A DNA stretch of 12,079 nt from Bryobacterales bacterium (GTDB taxonomy: Bacteria; Acidobacteriota; Terriglobia; Bryobacterales; Bryobacteraceae), in contig JAUZEU010000082.1 in assembly GCA_030838885.1 (NCBI GenBank), positions 1 to 12,079 on the forward strand, in the 5' to 3' direction. A program made the position numbers and the translations under genes. Shown here piece by piece: positions 1-7,322 of the stretch. The notes below the pieces were generated by a model, which saw only the letters and a program-made list of their open reading frames with translations, made no database searches and was not told the DNA's origin. Positions within the stretch are counted from its first letter, which is position 1. Every line of letters starts with the position of its first letter.

Positions 1-110
1 CGACCCCGGCGGCGTCCCCGGCCTGCTGCAAGACGCTCCAAACTTAGGATAGCCTCTTCCAGCTGTTCTTTCTCCTGCCGCAAATCGGCCAGGATTTTCG
101 TCACGTCCAT
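1..110 (-). CDS. Small N-terminally coiled-coil hypothetical protein (partial, C-terminus off the left edge)
   Basis: Thirty-six codons are visible on the minus strand from an ATG at 108-110 to the window edge. The peptide starts MDVTKILADLRQEKEQLEEA. Residues 4-28 alternate hydrophobic positions with Glu/Arg/Lys as in a coiled coil, followed by a short Gly/Arg-rich basic stretch at residues 30-36. The start is supported by a purine-rich Shine-Dalgarno (GGGAGG) seven bases upstream. I do not know its function. Short proteins with this opening are familiar to me from Acidobacteriota, but that is recollection rather than a search result. The basic stretch after the coiled coil could contact nucleic acid or be a linker; the missing C-terminus prevents a decision. 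It lies 179 bp downstream of the permease gene on the same strand, too far to assume one operon. Confidence 0.6.
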   Translation of the reverse strand, partial: MDVTKILADLRQEKEQLEEAILSLERLAAGRGRRRG

Positions 111-289
111 GTCGCTGCCTCCCTCAAGTTTTGTTCCGAACTGACGCTCGCTATATGGCTTGTGTTCCACAACCGGAACGTATACGCACATTTCATGCGA
201 GCACAGATCAATTTGTAACCTATTCGGGTTACTCTGCGCAACCGATTTGTTCTATTTCCGGAACGATACTGTTAAGTGTGGTACCGGGA
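111..289. other. Intergenic region between permease gene and small coiled-coil gene
   Basis: This 179-bp AT-richer gap follows the permease stop codon and must hold any promoter for the coiled-coil gene. I see an 8-bp palindrome CGTATACG at 179-186 and the short sequence CCGGAACG twice (near 173-180 and 258-265). There is no convincing hairpin plus T tract, and no -35/-10 pair with proper spacing. The rightward ORF over 131-439 overlaps the permease gene and looks like a chance frame. Confidence 0.4.
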
Positions 290-1657
290 CTAGCTGTTTA
301 TCGGAATTTGCGGCACGTTTTGCGGAGCTTTAGCAGCCCGCTTCCTCCAATAGAAGTAGAAGGGAAGTCCAAGCAGCATCAATACGATGCCTGTGATCGC
401 CTGCTGCGGCTTGTCTATCAACGTACGTATTTCCAGTAAAGCCGCCCCGGCCAGAAACAATGCCGGAACAACCGGGTACCCCAATGTTTTATAGGGTCGC
501 GGCAAGTCGGGACGCTTCCGTCGCAGAACGAAGACGGAAGCTGTCGCCATGGCATAAAGAATCCAGCTGCCAAATATCACAAAATTATAGAGATCATCGT
601 ATTTCCCTGAGAGCACCAGGACGCAGGACCATCCCGTTAGCATCATGATTGAGACGCCCGGCGTGTGAAATGCCGGGTGGACCCGCGCGGCGGACTTGAA
701 GAACAAACCGTCGCGGGCGGCCGCGTACGGCACGCGCGCCCCAGATAAAATGGAGCCGTTCAGAGCGGCGAAGATCGAGATCATCGCCGCCATCGACACC
801 GCAGCTGCCCCGGCCGGACCCTGCACCCGCTGCATCATTTCCGCCGCAACCAGCTTGTGTCCCGCCACCTCAGCAGGTGTTAGCACCCGGAAGTAAGCCC
901 AGTTCGCCAGCATATAGATCGCAATTACGATGACGGTGCCGGCAATCAGCGCCAGCGGCAGGTTTCGCTTGGGGTTCCGAATTTCCGAAGCCACCATGCC
1001 GACATTATTCCAGCCGTCGTAGGCCCACAGGGCGGCTACCAGTGCCGCGATAAAGCCGGTCTGCAGGGGCGGGGCGGCCAGTGGCAGCGCCGCCGGTGTT
1101 GGGTGGGAGTACAGCAGCCCCGCCACAATCACGAATGCAATCAGCGCTACTTTCACCACCGTAACGGCAATCTGAACATTTCCGCCGATCCGGACGCCGA
1201 AATAATTCACCATTCCCAATGTGAGAATCAGCACGAGCGCGAAAATCTGACCATATTTGATCGGGAAGGGCCCTATCGTGACCCAGACTTTTTCGAATTC
1301 CGGGATGAAGTGTGCCGTGTATTCGAAGAACGCGGTCGCAAGTGTGGCGATGGAACCGCTCTTGGCGACGGAAAGCTGGGTCCAGCTGTATAAATACCCC
1401 CACATGGGGCCATACGCCTCGGTCAAATAGACGTATTCGCCGCCCGCGCCGGGCAGCGCGGCTGCCAGTTCGGCATAAGTGAGAGCGCCCGCCAGAGACA
1501 GCGCACCCCCCACCACCCAGACGAGGAACACCATATGAACGCTCCCCACGCTCTGGATCATGGTCTGCGGCACCCGGAAGATTCCGCTTCCGATCACCGT
1601 CCCGATCACAATGGCGAGTGCCGCCGCCAAGCCCAGATCCCGCCGCAGTTCGGTCAT
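290..1657 (-). CDS. APC-superfamily amino acid permease, LAT-like
   Basis: This 455-residue polytopic inner-membrane protein is of the amino acid-polyamine-organocation (APC) superfamily, expected to move amino acids across the cytoplasmic membrane by proton symport or exchange. The first membrane segment contains the substrate-binding unwound motif IGSGIF at residues 22-27. The conserved stretch WAYDGWNN (211-218), followed by SEIRNPKRNLP (224-234), is typical of the LAT/SLC7 branch. About twelve hydrophobic segments are visible and the length is normal for the family. The ATG start overlaps the stop of the upstream symporter gene as ATGA, so the two are almost certainly cotranscribed and translationally coupled. 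The substrate cannot be read from sequence. The C-terminal tail is short, polar and basic. I am confident of the family and uncertain of the substrate. Confidence 0.93.
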   Translation of the reverse strand: MTELRRDLGLAAALAIVIGTVIGSGIFRVPQTMIQSVGSVHMVFLVWVVGGALSLAGALTYAELAAALPGAGGEYVYLTEAYGPMWGYLYSWTQLSVAKSGSIATLATAFFEYTAHFIPEFEKVWVTIGPFPIKYGQIFALVLILTLGMVNYFGVRIGGNVQIAVTVVKVALIAFVIVAGLLYSHPTPAALPLAAPPLQTGFIAALVAALWAYDGWNNVGMVASEIRNPKRNLPLALIAGTVIVIAIYMLANWAYFRVLTPAEVAGHKLVAAEMMQRVQGPAGAAAVSMAAMISIFAALNGSILSGARVPYAAARDGLFFKSAARVHPAFHTPGVSIMMLTGWSCVLVLSGKYDDLYNFVIFGSWILYAMATASVFVLRRKRPDLPRPYKTLGYPVVPALFLAGAALLEIRTLIDKPQQAITGIVLMLLGLPFYFYWRKRAAKAPQNVPQIPINS

Positions 1658-3114
1658 ACCGCCGCCTTTCTGTTTCTCGAATTCCGGTCATTTAGAACAA
1701 ACGAAGCCATGTAGCCAGTGCCGAATGTTACCGAGCTGCCGATCAACACCCACCAGGTAAACGGGATTTTCGTTTCCAGCTTGACGAACAGCATCACTGC
1801 GGCACCCGCCACAACTCCGGTGATTGCGGCGCGTTCGCCTGGCCGGTGCGTCAGGATTCCGAGCAGAAACACTCCCAGCAGAATACCCAGAGTGACCGAA
1901 GCGATGGAAAGCCCCGATTCGAGCACGGAGCCCCACTGGCTGGCGACCGCAGCAATCGCCGCCAGAACCGCGCCCCAGAAAATGGTGGAGAAGCGTGAGA
2001 TTCGCAAATAATGCTCCGGACTATATCGCCCGCCGGTGAGAGGCTGATAGAAATCGACCACCGTGGCCGACGCCAGGGAATTCAGGGCCGCCGAAAGGTT
2101 CGCCATGGCGGCTGCCAGAATCGCCGCCATGGCGAGCCCCGCAACTCCGACCGGCAGTGAATCCCAAATGAACGCGGGATACAGTTGGTCTTCCGGGCCG
2201 ACGATCGGCTTTCCATCCCGCAATACCCAGAGCATGACGCCGATGGTGAGAAACAGCGTGAACTGAACGAAAATCACAGCCCAGCTGGAAAGCAGCGCTA
2301 GGCGGCTCTGGCGTTCGTTCTTCGCGCTCAGAAGCCGTTGCACCACCAGTTGGTCCGTTCCATGGCTGGCCGTGGTCAGAAAACAGCCGCCAATCAGCCC
2401 TGCCCAGAAGGTATAAGGGTAGGTCCACGACCAGTGGAAATCAAACACCTGCAGTTTCCCGGCGGCCGAAGCGGTCTGCCAGACGTGCGGCAGTCCTCCG
2501 GGGATCTTGCCGGCGAGAATGAAAAAGCTCGCTGCCGCGCCCAGAACGTACATAATCATCTGGATCACGTCCGTCCAGATCACAGCAGTCATGCCGCCCT
2601 CAAACGTGTAGAACAGCGTCAGGCAGATGATGAGAAAAATCGAAGCCATTCCGCCGGTGTGCAGGATGATTGAAATCACGATGGAGATCGCAAACACGCG
2701 AACTCCCTCCGCCAGCGCCCGGGTGATCAGAAAAATGCCAGCTGTCACTTTGCGAACGCGCGGCCCGAAGCGACGCTCCATCAGCGCATAGGCGGTGAGA
2801 AGCTGGCCCTCGAAGTACCTGGGCAGGAAAAGAGCGGAGATAACGATGCGCGCCAACAGATACCCGAACACCACCTGTAAAAACACGAAGCTGCCTTTAT
2901 AAGCCAGCGGTGGCGTGCCGATGATGGTAAGCGTGCTGGTCTCGGCCGAGACGATCGACAGCGCGATTGCCCACCACGGAGCGCTTCGGCCTCCCAGGAA
3001 GTAGTCCTTCAGCGAATTTCGGGACTGGCGAAAGCGCGCACCGAACCAGGTGACTCCGGCAAGATAGACGAGAATGACTGCGAGGTCGAAAGGGCGCTGA
3101 TCGAAGAGACGCAA
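1654..3114 (-). CDS. Sodium:solute symporter (SSS family)
   Basis: A 486-residue membrane protein of the SSS family (LeuT fold), coupling sodium entry to uptake of a small solute such as a sugar, carboxylate or amino acid. Family marks include DYFLGGR (37-43), a loop rich in Ser/Thr/Glu after it (SAETSTLT, 56-63), FEGGMTAVIWTDVIQ (171-185), SHGTDQLVVQRLL (250-262) and a late helix with NLSAALNSLAS. Roughly thirteen membrane segments are apparent and the length is normal. The only plausible start is TTG at 3114-3112; no in-frame ATG or GTG exists nearby upstream, and no clear Shine-Dalgarno precedes it. A TACAAT hexamer on the minus strand at 3125-3130 could be a -10 box, which would give a very short leader. 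The gene heads an operon with the amino acid permease through an ATGA overlap. The substrate is unknown. Confidence 0.93.
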   Translation of the reverse strand: MRLFDQRPFDLAVILVYLAGVTWFGARFRQSRNSLKDYFLGGRSAPWWAIALSIVSAETSTLTIIGTPPLAYKGSFVFLQVVFGYLLARIVISALFLPRYFEGQLLTAYALMERRFGPRVRKVTAGIFLITRALAEGVRVFAISIVISIILHTGGMASIFLIICLTLFYTFEGGMTAVIWTDVIQMIMYVLGAAASFFILAGKIPGGLPHVWQTASAAGKLQVFDFHWSWTYPYTFWAGLIGGCFLTTASHGTDQLVVQRLLSAKNERQSRLALLSSWAVIFVQFTLFLTIGVMLWVLRDGKPIVGPEDQLYPAFIWDSLPVGVAGLAMAAILAAAMANLSAALNSLASATVVDFYQPLTGGRYSPEHYLRISRFSTIFWGAVLAAIAAVASQWGSVLESGLSIASVTLGILLGVFLLGILTHRPGERAAITGVVAGAAVMLFVKLETKIPFTWWVLIGSSVTFGTGYMASFVLNDRNSRNRKAAV

Positions 3115-3257
3115 GGCTTGGGCGATTGTAACAGTTGTATCAGCGGTTGCTTTTCCGGTTCCGATCCGGCTCGGACGAACCCTTTGGCCAGACAGATGCT
3201 GACTGGATCGGGAACTGCTGAGTCACCCCGGACGTCCACTACAAGGAGCGGCCAGGA

Positions 3258-3287
3258 TTGCTGGATCCATATGTGGTTCGGTATACT
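3258..3287 (+). promoter_or_regulatory. Putative sigma-70-type promoter for the TPR gene
   Basis: TTGCTG at 3258-3263 and TATACT at 3282-3287 are separated by 18 bp. They lie in the divergent region about 97 bp upstream of the GTG start of the secreted TPR gene. The -10 box matches the consensus at five of six positions, the -35 box at four. Transcription from here would give a leader of roughly 90 nt containing the hairpin and T tract noted separately. This is pattern matching only. Confidence 0.4.
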
Positions 3288-3335
3288 CCGCTTTTGCCGT
3301 CGTTCTTGAGATATCCTCTTAAGACTGGCCTCGGA

Positions 3336-3360
3336 GCCGGACCGGCAAGTTCGTTTTTTT
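3336..3360 (+). terminator. Possible leader hairpin with T tract (attenuator-like)
   Basis: GCCGG (3336-3340) and CCGGC (3342-3346) form a short inverted repeat with a very tight loop. They are followed by seven thymines at 3354-3360, only nine bases before the Shine-Dalgarno of the TPR gene. The stem is short and the T tract starts seven bases after it, so it is a poor intrinsic terminator. It could act as a weak attenuator or be chance. Confidence 0.2.
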
Positions 3361-3383
3361 AAAGAGGCGGGAGGCAACTGAAA

Positions 3384-4670
3384 GTGCATCATAGTTTGGC
3401 AAAACTGACATTGGGGCTGGTGGCGGCGGCGACCACGGCAACCACGGGGGCATGGGCTTATCCTTCGCCTGCACCGGAACCTTCGCCCGAGCCACAGGCT
3501 GCTCAGCAGGAATCGCCTTACAAAGACCAGGGCGAATATGATCTTGCCACTGCGGCCGGCAAAGAAACTGACGCGCAAAAGAAGCTTGACAAGCTGAAGG
3601 AGTGGGAGCAAAAGTATCCCGACAGCAAGCTCAAGAGCACCCGGACTGTTATGCAGGCGCAGGCGTATCTGGGCCTTGCGATGGCGGCGTATGGCAAGAC
3701 TACTCCGCCGGAACTGCTGGACTCCGGGCAAAAAGCCGCGCAGACCATCGTAGACAATCTTGATAACTATTTTTCTCCTTCCGCCAAGCCGGCGGGGGCT
3801 ACTGACGAGCAGTGGGCAGCTGCGCGCCACACCTTTGAACTCCAGGCGCACTCTGTTCTGGGCTGGGTAGCAATGGCCCGCAAAGAGGCTCCCAAGGCTG
3901 AGGAAGAATTCAAAAAGGTGCTCGCGCTCGATCCGAATGCGGCACAGGTCTCCTACTGGCTGGGAAGTGTCATTATCAGCCAGAAAAACGTAGCGCGTTA
4001 CTCTGAAGCTCTGTATGACATCGCGCGATCGCTGGTTGTGACTGGCGCGGAGGCGCTTCCGCCTGCAGCAGCCGGCCCCTATGGCGACTACCTGAAGCGA
4101 GCGTACGTTGGCTACCATGGTGACGATTCGGGCCTGGAAGATCTGAAAAAGTTAGCCGCGGGTTCGGCATTGCCCCCGGCTGGTTTCCACGTCGACAGCG
4201 TTGCGGAACTTGAAACCAAGAAGTTTGGCGACATCGAAGCGTTCAATAAAGCTCATCCTGACGTTGCCCTGTGGCGTCAGATCCGCGACACACTGAAGAG
4301 CGATCAGGGCGATACGTATTTCGGGACTGTGAAAGGTTCGCAGATTCCGCCTCCGGAAGTCGGCTTCTTCAAGGCGAAGGTCGTCACGGTTAATGACAAA
4401 GATCTGGTCGTGAACGTTGATAACGCTGGTGGAGACGCGACCCTGAAGTTCGAAAAGGCCGTCAATGCAAAGGCCATCAACCCTGGTGACGCCCTGGAAT
4501 TTAAGGCCGTGGTCGATTCGTTCGTGAAGGAGCCTTATATGCTGACGCTCACAATCGACGATCCGAAGGAAAGCATTAAGGGTCTGCCCGATAACGCTTT
4601 CTCTGCTGCGCCATCGACAAAGAAGGCGGGGCCGAAAAAGGTTGCGCCCAAAACGGTCAAAAAGAAGTAG
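3384..4670 (+). CDS. Secreted TPR-containing protein with basic C-terminal tail
   Basis: A 428-residue protein starting with GTG at 3384, preceded by GGGAGG nine bases upstream. Residues 1-25 form a Sec signal peptide with a hydrophobic core and a likely cleavage site after AWA. A Pro/Glu/Gln-rich linker follows at about 27-45. The middle (about 50-260) is helical. The segment AEEEFKKVLALDPNAAQVSYWLG (172-194), preceded by an Ala-rich helix, is a recognisable tetratricopeptide unit. Residues 310-395 look like a beta-rich domain with alternating hydrophobic and charged residues, and the last 20 are Lys/Pro/Ala-rich. TPR units usually mediate protein contacts, so a periplasmic or envelope scaffold is likely. 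The exact role is unknown to me. It seems monocistronic, with its own promoter candidate and a strong terminator. Such single-gene secreted TPR proteins are common in Acidobacteriota. Confidence 0.85.
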   Translation: MHHSLAKLTLGLVAAATTATTGAWAYPSPAPEPSPEPQAAQQESPYKDQGEYDLATAAGKETDAQKKLDKLKEWEQKYPDSKLKSTRTVMQAQAYLGLAMAAYGKTTPPELLDSGQKAAQTIVDNLDNYFSPSAKPAGATDEQWAAARHTFELQAHSVLGWVAMARKEAPKAEEEFKKVLALDPNAAQVSYWLGSVIISQKNVARYSEALYDIARSLVVTGAEALPPAAAGPYGDYLKRAYVGYHGDDSGLEDLKKLAAGSALPPAGFHVDSVAELETKKFGDIEAFNKAHPDVALWRQIRDTLKSDQGDTYFGTVKGSQIPPPEVGFFKAKVVTVNDKDLVVNVDNAGGDATLKFEKAVNAKAINPGDALEFKAVVDSFVKEPYMLTLTIDDPKESIKGLPDNAFSAAPSTKKAGPKKVAPKTVKKK

Positions 4671-4684
4671 CTTTTCATACCCGG

Positions 4685-4730
4685 CGCCACCGGAGTTCTC
4701 CGCCTGAATTCCGGTGGCGTTTCTAATTTT
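4685..4730 (+). terminator. Rho-independent terminator after the TPR gene
   Basis: A perfect 10-bp inverted repeat, CGCCACCGGA (4685-4694) and TCCGGTGGCG (4710-4719), encloses a 15-base loop and is followed directly by the T-rich run TTTCTAATTTT. It begins 14 bp after the TPR stop codon, so it separates this gene from the fmdB-nadA-moaA group. Confidence 0.85.
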
Positions 4731-4796
4731 GCCCTTCCCTCCTTTCCCCCGTTCTTCCTGCAGTGCCTCCCCCGATTGTTAAGATGGAGGTGCTGT

Positions 4797-5216
4797 ATGC
4801 CTCTCTATGAATACAAGTGCCATTCGTGCGGTGAAACTTTTGAAGTTCTTCAAAAGTTTGCCGATAAACCCGTCAAGACCCATGAAGGATGCGGAGGCGA
4901 GACTGAACGGCTGATATCGGCCACGGCATTTCATCTGAAAGGATCGGGTTGGTACGCCACGGATTACGCGAAGGGGAACGGGAACGCTCCCAAACCAGGT
5001 GACGCGAAACCCGGCGACGCGAAATCCGGTGACTCGAAATCCGGCGATTCTAATGCGGGTGATTCGAAGTCCGGCGAGAGCAAATCCTCCGAATCGGCTT
5101 CAGAAAAGAAGGCGTCTAAGGAATCGGGATCGGATTCCAGGTCGTCATCGGGCGATTCGAAACCGTTGGGGTCGGAATCGAAACCTGCGCCTGCGGTTTC
5201 AGCCGATTCGAAATAA
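4797..5216 (+). CDS. FmdB-family zinc-ribbon protein with repetitive hydrophilic tail
   Basis: The start is ATG 4797, chosen over an upstream in-frame TTG at 4776 because GGAGG lies six bases before it and the protein then opens with the family signature MPLYEYKC. The product has 139 residues. Residues 1-50 are the FmdB/CxxC-CxxC regulatory-type zinc ribbon. The first knuckle is C8-x2-C11, but the second reads H29-x2-C32, so the metal site would be Cys3His. From about residue 60 on, the protein is low-complexity Gly/Asp/Ser/Lys, including six near-identical five-residue units, and is surely disordered. FmdB proteins are small and of uncertain role; the name comes from the regulator found beside formamidase/amidase genes. 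The gene lies 8 bp before nadA on the same strand, so it probably leads the operon. Confidence in the family is high; function is unknown. Confidence 0.87.
   Translation: MPLYEYKCHSCGETFEVLQKFADKPVKTHEGCGGETERLISATAFHLKGSGWYATDYAKGNGNAPKPGDAKPGDAKSGDSKSGDSNAGDSKSGESKSSESASEKKASKESGSDSRSSSGDSKPLGSESKPAPAVSADSK
4995..5084 (+). repeat. In-frame 15-bp tandem repeat in the FmdB-family tail
   Basis: Six consecutive 15-bp units encode PGDAK, PGDAK, SGDSK, SGDSN, AGDSK and SGESK. Third-codon positions differ between units (GGT/GGC, GAC/GAT), so the array is not freshly expanded. After it the sequence decays into irregular Ser/Lys/Glu-rich codons up to the stop. Confidence 0.85.
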
Positions 5217-5224
5217 AGAATTTT

Positions 5225-6154
5225 ATGCTCGCTACCAGCACCGTCGCTGAAGAGATCCTCGATCTGAAAACGGATCGGCGCGCTATATTACTGGCCCATC
5301 ACTATCAGGATGCCGAGATTCAGGAACTCGCAGATTTTGTGGGTGACAGCCTGGAACTGGCGCGTAAGGCCCACGAGGCGGAAGGCGACGTAATCGCGTT
5401 CTGCGGCGTTTGGTTCATGGCGGAGACCGCCAAGGTGCTGAACCCCTCCAGGATCGTCGTAGTGCCCGATAAAGACGCAAGCTGCAGTCTGGTAGAGGGC
5501 TGCCCGGTCGAGCCGATTCGCCAATACAAGCTCCGAAATCCGGATCACGTGATTGTGAGCTACATCAACACCTCCATTGAGGTGAAGGCGGAGTCCGATA
5601 TTCTGTGCACGTCGCGCAATGCCGTCCAGGTGGTGAATTCAATTCCCGCCGAGAAGACGGTGCTCTTTCTGCCGGACCGGAATTTGGGGAACTACGTTCA
5701 GCAGCAGACCGGCCGCGCGAACATGAAGATCTGGCAGGGCTCGTGTATTGTCCACAACACCTTTCCGCTGCGCCGGTTGCTGGAAGCGAAGGAAGCGTAT
5801 CCACGCGCCGTTGTTGTTGCCCATCCGGAATGTCCGGCGGACGTGCTGCGCCATTCCGATTTCATCGGCTCCACTTCTGCAATCATCGATTTTTGCCGCG
5901 ACAGCACTGCGGAAGAGTTCATCGTGATGACCGAAAGCGGCGTAAATTTTTCGCTGGAGCGGGTCGCGCCTGGCAGGAAATTCCACTATGTCGCGAACGA
6001 AAACTGCAACTGCAGCGAGTGCCCGTTCATGCGGCTGAACACTTTGGAAAAACTGCGCGACTCATTGCTGTATCTGGAACCGCGAGTTGAACTGTCGGGT
6101 GATCTGATTGCCCGTGCGCTGGTACCGCTCGAACGAATGCTGGCCATTCGCTGA
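5225..6154 (+). CDS. nadA: Quinolinate synthase NadA
   Basis: A 309-residue cytoplasmic enzyme that condenses iminoaspartate with dihydroxyacetone phosphate to quinolinate in de novo NAD synthesis, using an oxygen-sensitive [4Fe-4S] cluster. The N-terminal AHHYQ (24-28) and GDSLELA (40-46) are family motifs. The three expected cluster cysteines are C87 (DASCSLVEGCP), C174 (GSCIVHN) and C266 (CSECPFM). The 87-residue spacing between the first two is as in characterised NadA. Extra cysteines at 261 and 263 give the C-terminal Cys-rich loop seen in many bacterial NadA. HPEC (200-203) is also conserved. The ATG start is eight bases after the fmdB stop with only a weak Shine-Dalgarno, suggesting coupling. 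nadB and nadC, the usual partners, are not in the window. Identification is secure. Confidence 0.97.
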   Translation: MLATSTVAEEILDLKTDRRAILLAHHYQDAEIQELADFVGDSLELARKAHEAEGDVIAFCGVWFMAETAKVLNPSRIVVVPDKDASCSLVEGCPVEPIRQYKLRNPDHVIVSYINTSIEVKAESDILCTSRNAVQVVNSIPAEKTVLFLPDRNLGNYVQQQTGRANMKIWQGSCIVHNTFPLRRLLEAKEAYPRAVVVAHPECPADVLRHSDFIGSTSAIIDFCRDSTAEEFIVMTESGVNFSLERVAPGRKFHYVANENCNCSECPFMRLNTLEKLRDSLLYLEPRVELSGDLIARALVPLERMLAIR

Positions 6155-6165
6155 GAGAAAAAACT

Positions 6166-7173
6166 GTGACACCTTTGGCTGTGACACCTCTGAAAGACAA
6201 GTTCGGGCGAGTTCACGACAACCTGAGGATCAGCGTCACGGACCGCTGCAATATCCGCTGTTTTTACTGCATGCCCGAAGAAGGCGTTCAGTTCATGGAC
6301 CGCGCGGAAATTCTCAACTTTGAAGAGATTGAGCGCTTTGTCCGTGCCGCCGTGCCTCTGGGCATTACCAAGCTCCGTCTTACCGGTGGCGAACCTCTGG
6401 TGAGACGCGATCTGCCGCGTCTGATCGAGCGGCTGGTGGCGATCCACGGCATTCGCGATATCGCGCTCACTACGAACGCTGTGCTGCTGGAAAAGCATGC
6501 GCAGGATCTCTATGCCGCTGGTCTGCGCCGCCTGAATATCCACCTGGATACCCTCGATCGCGAGCGCTTCAAATTCATCACTCGCCGGGATGATCTGCCG
6601 CGCGTGCTGGCTGGTATCGACGAGGCTGTCAGAGTGGGCTTCGAAAAGATTAAGCTCAACGTGGTCGCGGTGAAAGGCCTGATTGAACCCGACATCGTGC
6701 CTATGGCCCGCTATTGCCGCGAGCGCGGGTTTGAACCCCGGTATATCGAGTTCATGCCGCTCGATTCTCAATCGCTCTGGGACCGCAAGAAGGTGCTGTT
6801 CGCGGACGACATAATTGCCATGATCACGCGCGAGATCGGACCGCTGGAAGCGGTACCGGATGCGGACCCGCGCGCCCCTGCCACCGAGTACAGATATGCG
6901 GATGGCGTCGGGCGTCTGGGCTTCATCGCCTCTGTAAGCAAACCGTTCTGCCTGAACTGTAACCGGATTCGCCTCACCTCTGATGGCAAACTGCGGTACT
7001 GCCTGTTCGCGATCGATGAGACCGACGTGAAGGGCCTGCTCAGATCGCACGCGAGCGATGAAGAGATTGCGGCGGTGATTCGGCAGAACGTGTCCGAAAA
7101 ATGGATTGGGCACGAAATTAATTCCGGTAAATTCATTCCGCCCCCCAGACCGATGTACGCCATCGGCGGTTAA
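6166..7173 (+). CDS. moaA: GTP 3',8-cyclase MoaA (molybdenum cofactor biosynthesis)
   Basis: A 335-residue radical SAM enzyme that converts GTP to 3',8-cyclo-7,8-dihydro-GTP, the first step of molybdopterin synthesis. The N-terminal radical SAM cluster motif is C28-x3-C32-x2-C35 (TDRCNIRCFYC), with the SAM-binding GGEP at 74-77. The second, substrate-binding cluster is C262-x2-C265-x13-C279 (FCLNCNRIR). The protein ends in IGG, the conserved Gly-Gly tail that MoaA needs for activity, so it is full length. GTG at 6166 begins 11 bp after nadA. A second in-frame GTG at 6181 lies in an imperfect 15-bp repeat and could also serve as the start. The partner moaC and other moa genes are not seen here. 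Grouping with nadA may reflect shared demand for Fe-S assembly; that is inference. Confidence 0.96.
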   Translation: MTPLAVTPLKDKFGRVHDNLRISVTDRCNIRCFYCMPEEGVQFMDRAEILNFEEIERFVRAAVPLGITKLRLTGGEPLVRRDLPRLIERLVAIHGIRDIALTTNAVLLEKHAQDLYAAGLRRLNIHLDTLDRERFKFITRRDDLPRVLAGIDEAVRVGFEKIKLNVVAVKGLIEPDIVPMARYCRERGFEPRYIEFMPLDSQSLWDRKKVLFADDIIAMITREIGPLEAVPDADPRAPATEYRYADGVGRLGFIASVSKPFCLNCNRIRLTSDGKLRYCLFAIDETDVKGLLRSHASDEEIAAVIRQNVSEKWIGHEINSGKFIPPPRPMYAIGG

Positions 7174-7181
7174 CGGAGGAC

Positions 7182-7200
7182 ACGCGGAAACCAGCCGCGT
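7182..7200 (+). other. Small hairpin after moaA
   Basis: ACGCGG (7182-7187) and CCGCGT (7195-7200) form a perfect 6-bp stem with a 7-base loop, starting nine bases after the moaA stop. No T tract follows, so it is not a classic intrinsic terminator. It might stabilise the 3' end of the mRNA. The rest of the 149-bp gap to the TonB gene shows no convincing promoter. Confidence 0.3.
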
Positions 7201-7322
7201 CTCTGCATATCCCGCTGGAACTTCTTTGCAAACCCGGTGTCTACTTCAGTGAAAACAGCTGCTCATTCCGAGCGACCGGTCACCGCGAATAAATAAAATC
7301 AGCTGCTGCGAAGGAGAACCTG

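Noticed and set aside
179..186. Palindrome CGTATACG as a regulator site
   Set aside because: Eight bases are too few to call without a second copy or a known factor; palindromes of this size occur by chance in a window of this length.
131..439. Plus-strand 102-codon open frame near the left edge
   Set aside because: Most of it is antisense to the permease C-terminus, it lacks a clear ribosome site, and the peptide shows no recognisable domain.
3160..3175. Hairpin TCCGA/TCGGA in the divergent region as an RNA element
   Set aside because: The 5-bp stem has no T tract and no extension, so nothing separates it from background.
3009..4118. Minus-strand open frame of 369 codons across the symporter start, the divergent region and the TPR gene
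   Set aside because: It lies antisense to the secreted TPR gene, which has a signal peptide, ribosome site and terminator. Its translation is Arg/Ser/Leu-rich with no domain I recognise, as expected from an antisense frame in GC-rich DNA.
5986..7113. Minus-strand open frame of 375 codons antisense to moaA and the nadA end
   Set aside because: It is fully covered by two securely identified enzymes on the other strand, and the composition (rich in His, Arg, Gln, Ala) is typical of a shadow frame.
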